Source: Porogramme epimiltina
Lineage: Eukaryota; Basidiomycota; Agaricomycetes; Polyporales; Polyporaceae
DNA length: 26,041 bases
Assembly (NCBI GenBank): GCA_900155495.1
Contig: FTLJ01001020.1
Location: 1-26,041, forward strand
Direction: 5' to 3'
The position numbers and the translations under genes were made by a program. The notes under the pieces are model-generated. The model was not told the origin of the DNA, made no database searches, and saw only the letters and a list, made by a program, of their open reading frames with translations. Within the stretch, counting starts at the first letter, position 1. Each line of letters opens with the position of its first letter. Positions 9,136-17,876 of the stretch are shown here, in pieces.

Positions 9136-9516
9136 ATGGATGTTTTGGACGCCCTCAAGGACGTACTGCCAGTGCTCGATGATGCAGAAGAAGAGATGTT
9201 GTTGGGCCCCTTACCGACACCGGGGGCCAAGGACGTCGGCAGCCAACTCGACGACCTTGAGGCGGATTCCCCGGCTCTCTGGGCCTTCCCCTCTTTAGCA
9301 GACGCATTCGACGGGTTCCTTACCCCTCTTCCCTCCCGGTCCCCGTCGATGCTGATTGGGAGGCCCTGTGGCAAGGGCAGGTTTAGGTGGCAGCACGCGG
9401 ACGGACTCGTACTAGGAGATAGCTTGCGCAATGACATCGATATTCACCACTTTACGGATACAATCATGTGCGCCGAACGAACCCATCACTTATCTAAATC
9501 CCACACCTCCCTCTGA
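9136..9516 (+). CDS. acidic 126-aa hypothetical protein
   Basis: No family recognised. ATG at 9136 opens a frame with an acidic, amphipathic N-terminus (LDALKDVLPVLDDAEEEMLL) and further acidic-hydrophobic alternation (QLDDLEADSPALWAFPSL, LADAFDGFL). That pattern is seen in transcriptional activation segments; the comparison is inference. The C-terminal third (from about residue 75) is less protein-like, so a splice or earlier end is possible. The stop lies 31 nt inside the 3' end of the convergent coiled-coil gene. An earlier ATG at 9119 is in another frame and would act as an upstream ORF. The tandem promoter-like array sits directly upstream on the same strand. Confidence 0.42.
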   Translation: MDVLDALKDVLPVLDDAEEEMLLGPLPTPGAKDVGSQLDDLEADSPALWAFPSLADAFDGFLTPLPSRSPSMLIGRPCGKGRFRWQHADGLVLGDSLRNDIDIHHFTDTIMCAERTHHLSKSHTSL

Positions 9517-10221
9517 GTCGCCTCCCCACATCGCGAGAGCTCTAACTCTCCATCCAGGCGCTCCACCATGTGCGTCAGCTGCTCGAGCCGTGCGCCTTGC
9601 ACATCCATGGCCTTCATGGCGTTTCGCCACACCTTCTCACGCTCTTCTAACCCGGCCTTGTCCGCCTCGTGCGCTCTGTTGATCTCCTCGAGGACCTGGA
9701 CTCGTGTCTTGAGAGCCTGGATTGCATTGAGAAGGATGCGCAAGTTGCTTGGCACCCTTTCTAGAGGGGGAAGCCAGCTCCCTGCGTTGCTCGAGGGGGG
9801 AGGAGTGCTCGGTGGACCGTTGCTCGGGGGGGGAGGAGCGCTCGGTGAACCACTGCTCAGGCTCGTAGACACGTCGCCTGGTCACAGCAAACGGGTGGTG
9901 AGCTCAAGGCGCCACCGGAGTTTACTCTACGCAAGAGGGGATCTCACCGTCGTCAGTGAGCGTGGCAGGGGCAAGCGTCACACGGCGGACCAGGTTACGC
10001 CGTTGAGGAGCCTGAGGCCCACCTGCGGGTAGAGCAAACGGCCGGTGAGCTAAAAGGCCACTGGTGCCTTACTATTCATAAGAAAACTCACCCTCGTCGG
10101 CCCTTGATAACGGCATAGTCCCGGGATGAGGCGGCACACGGCGGGGCAGCTTGCGTCGTGGAGCCTGAGGGGGGCTGGTAGCAGCTGGAGAATCATCTTC
10201 AAAGGTGCGTTTACTGCTCAT
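9486..10221 (-). CDS. coiled-coil protein, three exons, 198 aa, with duplicated exon-intron unit
   Basis: No named family recognised. Exons 10092-10221, 9948-10022 and 9486-9877 are joined by introns 10023-10091 (69 nt) and 9878-9947 (70 nt), both phase 1 with GTGAG donors. The product starts MSSKRTFEDDSPAATSPPQA. It has two Arg-rich PQAP...RRV blocks (about residues 18-43 and 46-68) and a Ser/Pro-rich linker. From about residue 105 a long heptad-like helix follows (LNAIQALKTRVQVLEEINRA, then LEEREKVWRNAMKAM and LEQLTHMVERLDGELEL), a probable coiled coil. It is divergent from the 961-aa gene across about 230 nt, so the two may share control. Its 3' end overlaps the convergent acidic ORF. Confidence 0.65.
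9878..10091 (-). repeat. tandem duplication of exon plus intron inside the coiled-coil gene
   Basis: Both introns share GTGAG at the start, an AGTAA motif, GGTGG or AGTGG, AGCTCACC, CCGTTTGCT and a similar 3' end. The exon pieces before them share PQAP, RR and RRV in the protein and CCTCAGGCTCC in the DNA. Exon 2 plus intron 2 (145 nt) therefore looks like a copy of the 3' part of exon 1 plus intron 1. Confidence 0.75.
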
Positions 10222-10451
10222 CGAAGCCAAAGCGCGATCTTGAAGATGATGGTGCAGAGGTAAGAGAAACTGCGCAGTCGCTGCAAGTCAGTCAAAAGGA
10301 CGGCGCATGTGGGACGGCGCGCGGAAGCACGCAATCGGGAGGTGGCTGGGTTGGGGGGCCGACAACGCGCGCATCAATTTTTGAGGGTCGCGATACGACC
10401 AGGCTTGCCCGCCGCGTCCACCTAGGCTTCGTCAGTCCCCCTTCGACTCCC
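10222..10451. promoter_or_regulatory. shared divergent promoter region
   Basis: The 230 nt between the ATG of the minus-strand coiled-coil gene and the ATG of the plus-strand 961-aa gene contain no ORF of note. They hold two GGACGGCGC copies near 10299 and 10313. No TATA box identical to the tandem array is present. Confidence 0.4.
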
Positions 10452-13400
10452 ATGGCTCGCCGCCGCATCGTCTTGTCCCCGGAAGAAGAGGGCCCGGACG
10501 AAGCCCCAAGTTCTCAGCAACCTGAAGGACGTCAAGGCATGCGCACTCGCCAGGGCAACGCCAATGCTCACCCTGGAATCATTGATCTTCCTGGCTGGAA
10601 CCCCGACCAACCGACCCGTATCCCCACCCCACCCCCCGCCCGCCGGCAGCGCAACATGGCTAATGCCAAAGAGAAGGAGAGGGTTCAAATGGAAAAAGAG
10701 CAGTCGCAGCGCGCCGCTGTGAAGAAGGCGGCCGACATTGCAAACTTGCAGGACGCCGAAGATGAGGACGCCGCCCAAGAACGGCGCAACCCGACCCCAG
10801 CACGTCCACAAGTGGCATCCTCACAGGCCCGTAACAAGGACGGTAAGAAAAGGAAGGAAAACGGTGCGTATGGACGTACCCAGAACGGTCTTCCTATGCC
10901 AGCTCACGCTGTGACGTTGCCCATAGGCAGCTCTGGTCGCCGCTCCAAGCACCGGGTGTCCGAGCCACCATCCAAGACCGTTCAGAGTAAGACCCCTCCT
11001 GCGGATTTGCGCAAGACTGGTGCGGACGCCGTGTTCGAGAACGACTTGGAAGAGTTTCAGACGGATGAGCTTGGTGAGCGATGTGCTAACACTCACCTTA
11101 CTACATTGCCCCACTAATGCCTACCATCCTCCGTAGCCCAGGAAGACCAACTCCTGGCGGCGCTCAACGTGGGCGGGGACTCGGAACCCGAACCTATGGA
11201 CGTCGACGGACCTGAAGATGAAACCCCCGGCCGGCACACGAACGAGGCATCCTCAGACCTGAGCGGGTCGGAGTATCAAGACGATAGTAAGATGCAAGAG
11301 AGCGCGGATGAGGAAAGCGAGGAGGAAGAACAGGCGCCGCCGCCCAAGCCGCGAGGGAAAAAGAAGCAACTTATGCGACGTGATGACATCGAGGCTGCGC
11401 GCTCCCAAGGGCACGACCAGGCGGCTGACCAGCCACGCAAGCGCAAGGAAATCCCCACCCCCGCCGCGGCCTCAGACGGCAATGGAAGGTAAGTGCCCAT
11501 GTTCGCGTCTATACCATGTCGTAGCTGACTGCCGTGTTGGACGCGCTCCCTGTCGCACTCCTCTGCTGGACACTTGGCTTGCGGTCTCTGCCACCCACAC
11601 TTCCTCCATGCTTCATCCACATCTCCCCAATATGCTGGCCATCTACGATACCAATACGCTTCAACGACTTCTTCAATGTCCACGCCTCAACACCACGACG
11701 CTGTGTCTCCGCGCCCGTTGACATGATGGTGTGTTCTTTACTACTTCTACTCTTTGTACACCCCACCATTGCGCCTATCACCCGCGACTATCTTCTTTCA
11801 CTTTCGACCTCCACCCCATCTAGCGCGTCGAAGAAGGTGAAGACCCCCCGTACCCCCGTGGGTGGAATCAGCAGCGATTGGAACACCTACTTCCGCGCAG
11901 GCTCTGGACGCCCCACCAGGAAGATCACCACCGCGGCCGCCGCCACTACCAACGCCGCTGCTCTCAACGCCGCTTTCGCCGATGACAAGAACGCCAACGC
12001 TGCGGGTGCCAAACGACCCGACAAGGGCAAGTCGTCCACCACTCTGGGCAAGTCGTCCGTCACCCCGGGCAAGTCGTCCGCCACCCCGGGCAAGTCGTCC
12101 GCCGCTGCGGGCAAGCCGTCCGCCACCCCAGGTAAGCCGTCCGCCGCTGCGGGCCAGACGACCGCCGCTGCGGGCAAGTCGAACGCGGCGGGCAAGTCGA
12201 ACGCTGCGGGCAAGTCGACCGTCGCCGCAGGCAAGTCGAACGCGGCGGGCAAGTCGACCGTCACCGCAGGCAAGTCAGCCACGGTCGCCCCGGGTGAGTG
12301 ATCCATCACCGTCACCCGGCCCACTGTTATTACGAACGACGATACGAAGTGACTGATGATGTGAATCCCGCAGGTGCTAAAGAACCTGCCGCGGACAGGC
12401 CCTCTACCACCGCGGGTAAGTTGGGAACTGCCGTCACGGTGAAATCGCCGGCTGCTGCAGCACCAAGACCTACGACACCGGAGCACATGGACATGCTATC
12501 GCCCGCCGAAGAGAGCAGTGACTCGGAAGGGGAATACGATCTCGGCGTCGGCGATCTCGAGCTCAACAAGGAAGATGTAGATCCACAGGTAACGCTCAAC
12601 GACTACGCTGGATTCCAAGACGACGACGAGGCGGCCATCAACGCTGAGCGCGACGATCTCCCAGTCACTGCAGATGGTGGCTCTGCACTTCACACCGGCG
12701 GTGGCGGGGGCGACGACGACGACGACGATGACGACGACGACGGGTCGGAAGAGGGGAAGCTTTTCAAGGGGTTAAAGGCCCACGCCAAGCGCCTGAAGGG
12801 CGACACCGTACTACGTTCAAAGCCCGACGTCATACGCTTGGTGGGTCGTCGTCTGTACTCTCATTTCTGACTGCTCACTCGTTACTTGGCGATTATCGTA
12901 TACAAGTCGGACCTCACGGCGGTTCGCCACCTCGCGGTGGGAGCAAACGGTGAGAGCAAGAAGAGCAAGAAGCGCGTCAAACTCAGCTTCAAGGATGTCC
13001 CACCCGATATGCAGACTCCTCTCAAACGTCGCCTCATCCCTCTTGTGCGTGGCATTCTCGCGACTAAAGTACCTTTCGAGGATCTTTCTCTGGACCAACA
13101 CCAAGTGTTATTCAACATCGCCTTTCCCGATACGGAATATACGCTCAAGGAGGACGACGCCATCATGAGGGCTGTAGGCGGTATCTGCTATATGACGCAT
13201 ATTGTTCTCTACTCACTCCACCTTGAATGTGTTTGTAGGTCGAGCAGCGGACGAAGGATTGGCGGTCGGCGTTCCGCACTTTTGCCCTGCAAGCGGTCGA
13301 AAGGTGCCTGGTGGCCTTGTCGACAGACAAAGCGGAGCGTGCCGAACACGTCGCGTATCTGCTCGGTGACAATGCGAGTGCGGTGAAGAGCCTCAACGCA

Positions 13401-14041
13401 CCATTCTTGTGGCGAAAGTTCCTACAGGAATCCGGCATGAAAAGTGTAAGTTCTCTGTGCCTGTGTTGTTCCTAGCTGACACGTGGCTACAGGGTTTGTT
13501 CCGGGGCCAGCTCATCGTCGAAACCTATGCATTGGCGCACCTCCCTGCAGTGGAGAGCCTCCCACCGGATCTACGCGTCCTTCTGGCTGAACAGACAGAC
13601 ACACACCCAACAGGAGCTCTCGCTACCGCCGCCCTTGCTGTGCGCCCCTTCTATTGCCGCCTTGCATGCTTACTAATCCCCCCTCAGGTCGAGTTTGCGC
13701 TGACTTGCTACCAGACGGGAGCAGCGCAGAAAATCCAGGGGCCCAACGGTCATTTTTCGAAGCAGAACTATGGTGACAACGTTGTCTTTAGCGGCGGTCG
13801 AGCGAAGCAGACGACGAAAGCACTGAGCCTCTACAACGCTACCAAGGGGCTTAGTGACCGCAAGTGGATCGCTCTGGTTGAACGCGCTCGGGCGTTCGAC
13901 GTCGAGTACAAGAAATCGAGAACGATTACGATTTCGGACACTCCAGCCACTCCCGCAAGCGACGTCGAGCAAGCACAATCCGACGGGTTGTCAAACTCCG
14001 AGGATGAAGGTTTGATTAGACGCGGTTATCATAGATTATAG
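10452..14041 (+). CDS. large acidic repeat protein, DUF6532-like C-terminus, eight exons, 961 aa
   Basis: Exons: 10452-11073, 11137-11488, 11824-12293, 12374-12840, 12907-13173, 13239-13445, 13493-13639, 13688-14041. All phases match and the frame is open to TAG. Residues 1-320 are charged and low-complexity, with an acidic Glu-rich block next to a Lys/Arg-rich block. Residues about 390-480 are 4-9-residue repeats with a GKS(S/N/T) core. A run of ten Asp lies near residue 600. From residue 638 the sequence looks folded and helical (LSFKDVPPDMQTPLKRRLIP, FPDTEYTLKEDDAIM, GLFRGQLIVETYALAHL, GALATAALAVEFALTCY, NATKGLSDRKW). That order resembles the DUF6532 family common in agaricomycetes, but only by memory of its layout. 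Intron 2 (335 nt) is unusually long and could hide a small exon. Role unknown; acidic and basic low complexity suggests a nuclear protein. Confidence 0.7.
12022..12287 (+). repeat. coding minisatellite (GKS repeats)
   Basis: Units of 12-27 nt built around GGCAAGTCG repeat over a dozen times in exon 3 of the 961-aa gene. They give a Gly-Lys-Ser core separated by Ala/Thr/Val/Pro residues. The repeat stays in frame, so it is expected to vary in length between strains. Confidence 0.85.
12710..12743 (+). repeat. GAC trinucleotide run coding poly-Asp
   Basis: A nearly pure GAC run with one GAT encodes ten consecutive Asp residues in exon 4 of the 961-aa gene. The run is a likely slippage site. Confidence 0.9.
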
Positions 14042-14372
14042 TCGCTGATGTACTCTCTTGTAGGGGCCTAGGAACGGTTTCGTTTACCTGCTCAACCAGG
14101 GACTAATGGTAACGGTCTTTCACTGCTTCTAACGCCCTATGGGATGTTGCTTATTCCGGTTTGTACAGGGGCCTTCTGTAGCGTTCAACCCGCTTATGTC
14201 TCGCTTGGCCTGCCCGTGTAGAACGTTCTGTATCTCATGCTTTTCCCAATGAATACCTGTGTTGTCCGAGTCTCCTCCCCCCTGTGTGCAGTCCTATGTG
14301 TCCGCTGTGTGCGCCATTGGCGAGAGCAGTACCAGCCACCTGCAAGCCAGTCATAAGCCCTAATAAGCCAGC
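14042..14372. other. 3' flank of the 961-aa gene, no gene seen
   Basis: Holds the expected terminator and 3' UTR of the gene ending at 14041. No convincing ORF, hairpin or motif. Confidence 0.4.
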
Positions 14373-14611
14373 CATCAGGCAGTTTAAGCACGTACAAAGT
14401 GTCTTGATAGCGTCTTGATTATGTCTTGATCGTTGGCTTGAACCGTACTTGTGGGCTTGGTTAGGGCTTGATAAGCCCACTTGGGCTTATCCAGCCGACC
14501 CCACCTAGCTTAATAAGCCCACGGGCTTTTTTGGGCTTATGGGCTTGTGGGGCTTGTGGGGCTTGCCAAGCCCCACAAGCCCGTCATAAGACAAGTGACA
14601 CTTTGCTGATG
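14373..14611. mobile_element. GGGCTT-rich miniature inverted-repeat element (element A)
   Basis: The right end is GTGACACTTTGCTGATG (14595-14611). An inverse CAAAGTGTC lies at 14395-14403, giving 9-bp inverted ends. The interior has three GTCTTGAT copies near the left and about a dozen GGGCTT/AAGCCC motifs, including a perfect 16-bp inverted repeat (14541-14556 with 14567-14582). The same 17-nt end followed by GGGCTT-rich sequence recurs at the right edge of the window, which supports a mobile family. The left boundary is uncertain: a CATCAG at 14373-14378 may be the displaced terminus. No target duplication is clear. Confidence 0.65.
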
Positions 14612-15610
14612 TTTGTGTCGGAGTCGCGGACAAGAACCATATTGGCCAAATTCGAGGCTGCGCGTGCACTGGTGTTTTTCTCACTGTCACCGAGCGGAGA
14701 CGAGAACTATATCTTGACGATGGCGGAGGAATATTTTGTGGTATGGGACCATATCTGCGGAACCTATATCACTCTTCCAGGACATTCGGAGCTCGAGGGG
14801 GATTCACCACGGGACTGGATGGCCGACGTCAGCAAGAATTTCCTCTTCGCGTGGAGCAGCAAAGGCATCTTGCTTGTCTGGGAGACGCAGAGTTTCGTTC
14901 TAGTCCATACCTACCGCCCTGTCGCTCTATCAAATCAGACTGAGTACCACAGCAAAATCGTCGTACACGTATCAGTCGACGAAACGTGGCTCTTAGCACA
15001 CAGTTACAAGTCGACCTACGAAGTTTGCGTGTGGGACACGGCAACGTGGACCTTGCACGCCATTCTTCCTCCCCATGAGAACCACAATACCCACAAGCGA
15101 TCCACCGTTGCATTTATGGAAGGCGAAACATCGATTGTGGCCGCTTGCGACTGTGGTGCCATGCAAAAATATGACTTTCGTGCCGGAAGGCTCCTTCACA
15201 ACACTTATCTCGTCGATTCGGCTGGAAGCCCTGTCCGTGAGCACAGCTCAGGTGCCACTCAGCTATCTCCCAACGGCCACCGGATATGCTGGGCGAAGGG
15301 AGGCAGCGGAAATCAAGTTGTGAACATGTCGGATGCGGAAACAGGAGCATTGCTGTGGTCTGTTGGCAGTATATCCCCATATCTGGACGGCATACTTCAG
15401 ATCCTCTTCTCTCAAGACGGTCGATACGTGGGAGTGGAGTATCAGTCGCAGAATGTTTTTCGGGTATGGAGGGTAGAGGATGGTGAGTGCGTCGTATCGG
15501 AAAGGAAGGAATATGATCATGGCTTCTGGCAGTTTTCACGGGATGGAAAGGTATTAGTGGTGGGTGACTTCGACAAACCGCTGGATACTTTTCGCGTGAT
15601 AGAGCTGTGA
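14609..15610 (+). CDS. WD40-like seven-bladed beta-propeller protein, 333 aa, intronless
   Basis: Seven repeats can be read, each ending in a WD-like strand: VVWDHICGTYI, LLVWETQSFVLV, VCVWDTATWTL, a degenerate MQKYDFRAGRLL, VVNMSDAETGALLW, FRVWRVEDGEC and a final TFRVIEL. Turns such as LSPSGDENY, VSVDETW, LSPNGHR, FSQDGRY and FSRDGK precede them. One complete propeller is therefore possible. WD40-type propellers are scaffolds for protein binding; no partner is shown. The frame is open upstream, but that extension runs through element A. The first ATG outside the element interior (14609-14611) is formed by the element's own terminal CTGATG. The gene may therefore be a truncated C-terminal part, for example of a larger fungal WD40 or NLR-type protein, or have acquired a new start. 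Confidence 0.7.
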   Translation: MFVSESRTRTILAKFEAARALVFFSLSPSGDENYILTMAEEYFVVWDHICGTYITLPGHSELEGDSPRDWMADVSKNFLFAWSSKGILLVWETQSFVLVHTYRPVALSNQTEYHSKIVVHVSVDETWLLAHSYKSTYEVCVWDTATWTLHAILPPHENHNTHKRSTVAFMEGETSIVAACDCGAMQKYDFRAGRLLHNTYLVDSAGSPVREHSSGATQLSPNGHRICWAKGGSGNQVVNMSDAETGALLWSVGSISPYLDGILQILFSQDGRYVGVEYQSQNVFRVWRVEDGECVVSERKEYDHGFWQFSRDGKVLVVGDFDKPLDTFRVIEL

Positions 15611-15705
15611 TCACTGAGATGTACAAGTAAAGCACCGTCTCAGGCTACCTATATGTATCATGAGGAATTTGTTCTCTCAGAGATGTTTGTGTTCCTTTGT
15701 TCACC

Positions 15706-15875
15706 CATCAGCAAAAGGGCACCGTTGCGAGTGCGACTTTTGACGACAAATTTTTGCTACTTTGTGCTATTTCATACTATTTCCTGCTTGCAAGCAGGAA
15801 ATAGTTCGAAATAGGGCGAAATAGTGAAGAATAGTCAACATAAGTACCATTTGTAATGCTGACCTTTTGCTGATG
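15706..15875. mobile_element. foldback miniature element (element B)
   Basis: Perfect 13-bp terminal inverted repeats, CATCAGCAAAAGG at 15706-15718 and its inverse at 15863-15875, enclose 170 nt. The centre is a perfect 30-nt palindrome (15776-15805) whose arms continue imperfectly through repeated AAATAG motifs on both sides. There is no coding capacity. The terminal CATCAGCAAA is shared with elements A and C. A target duplication is not obvious. Confidence 0.75.
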
Positions 15876-17876
15876 CCCGCCCCTCGTGAATGAGTAGAGT
15901 GCAACCGTATAAGAGGGCAGTAATCCCCGTCAGTAGGTAATGCCTTGCCTTGGGTCAGCGCTGGAATGTGAATGTCATGGCCAACGACGGCATGTATGCC
16001 TTCCCTCTACAGCGCACAGTGAGCTGAATAGTGTAAATATAGTCGTTGATATGCATTGGATGCCGCTGCGTAGTGCAACTAGTACTATCATGTGTTTAGT
16101 TCCTGTTTGCATACATCATTACGATTACACTCCAACAAAAGGCAGTTCAGTTTGAAGCTGATCCATCGTCTTTCGTACTTTCGTTTTCTCGTCTATTTCT
16201 CTAGTGTTCTCGTCTCATCCTCAACCTATCGTATTGATCTTCTACTCAACGTATAGTATAGATCGCGCGTGGTATCCTCCGTGCCCATCGTTCTCTCCAT
16301 GTCGGCCTTCGGCCTCCTCCTCCACACACACACACACACGCACCAATGACACACCTTAGAGAGCCATACGATACAAGGCGAGTACAATCTATGTGAATTC
16401 GATCAGCGACAGATCAGTAGCGCGCGCAAGTGCTAAGGTGCCATGATGATGGACGCATGAGGAGTTGGCGTGAACAGGACAAGGAAGGGAGGCAATCCCG
16501 TGAACATACACATTAGAGGTAGATCATGCCTATAGCTACTGCATGAAGCATATCGGTATTTGTTATGGAATCGTGCTCTCGAGGAGCTACGTGGATGGGG
16601 GTACGCAAGTCGTTTGCACAGCGCGCGATAGCGTGGAAGATAACGCTGGTGAACGCACCTCGTAACTAGGAGTATTCTCGAGTTTCCTGCCATCGTACAC
16701 TCTAATACAGGACCCTCTGGGTCGCCAGGTCCACTTAATGTGATTTCCTACGTGAATAAGAGTAGAGAGAGAGTATCTGAGCGCAGAAATCACAATAGTG
16801 GCTCAGCACGTACCATTCGAATATCACAGAGCGTAGACAAAGGGCGGAGGAGCGGAGACAGATCGTCTGGGAGATTCCTGCAGGTGTTGAGTATAGGCGT
16901 CACAAGCCACAAGCGAGATAACGGATGGAGAAGGGCGGCCAGAGCAAATACCGGGGACTCCACAGCGCTTCTAGTACTAGTGCAGTGTCTGCAGTGACCG
17001 AGGCCTCTAAAATTCAGGCGCCTTTTGCAAGCACACGTGATATTCCCGTGACCGTGAAGAGGCCGTTCTAGACCCCTGCTCGCGCCTTTCCGATTTCCTG
17101 TGATGTTCGCTCAGCGTCGCCCGCCGCTCCCTCCCGCCCAGGCCCGCCCTCGCCTCCACCTTCGCCAGTCCTCCCTCCACGTCTTTCTCTCCCTGTTCTT
17201 TGCATATCGGGCCGTCTCCTCACAAAACCATCGTCCCAGAAGGCTGTCAGAAGTATCTCGGACCGTTCCCATCACCGAGAATCTCGGTCTATCGCCCTCC
17301 GGCCGCGCTGAGACCCTGGCCCTCTACCCTTTCTCCCTTTCCATAAAGCTGGTCAATGCACGCGGGCTTACGGGATTGTTAATGTTTGCTACACCCTGTA
17401 CGCTACGCTCTTCAGTAGCATATACTATGCTAGCGCTGTTTAATTATCTATTCCACCTGCACCCCGCGAATCGTCAATGGTGATCAAAGTTATGTGTGCG
17501 AGTTCTAACGAGGGATGCCGTGTAAGGATCTCCTACGACCGGGATCTTGAAGTCCTGACACTCGTGTATGCCAGTTCGTATAACAGCAACGGTTCCTTCT
17601 GTAGTGTAGCATATAGTGACTACGATTGCACCTAAGCTCCATATACGACGCGCCTCGCAATATCATCATACACCCGGCCTTCTTTTGGCACACTTTTGCT
17701 GTATAGAATGAGTGCAGGAAGGCAGGAAGGACGATCGGAGATGCTCTGCAAATTGGCGTATGAACTAAACAACACTTATGTCCTGAACGCCAGATAGAGG
17801 GGACATTCTGTTGTTTCTTAAGGCGGCGCGTATCGACGATGTAATATATATCAATCTAGTCAGGATCTGGATGAAC
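15876..17876. other. intergenic stretch without a supported gene
   Basis: Short ORFs only. A plus-strand ORF at 17100-17483 begins with Pro/Arg-rich low-complexity sequence and has no recognisable domain. A short CA microsatellite lies at 16322-16339. I see no repeat or RNA gene that I can support. Confidence 0.4.
16322..16339. repeat. CA dinucleotide microsatellite
   Basis: About eight tandem CA units, interrupted once by a CG at the 3' end. Confidence 0.85.

Noticed and set aside
9084..9437. 117-codon minus-strand ORF opposite the acidic ORF
   Set aside because: It is a Ser-rich antisense mirror of the acidic plus-strand frame and has no motif or splice context of its own.
11509..11781. 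Minus-strand ORF inside the long intron of the 961-aa gene
   Set aside because: No motif, no neighbours on that strand, and it is contained in an intron of a well-supported gene.
17100..17483. 127-codon plus-strand ORF
   Set aside because: It starts with low-complexity Pro/Arg sequence and continues without recognisable folding pattern; chance in GC-rich DNA is as likely.
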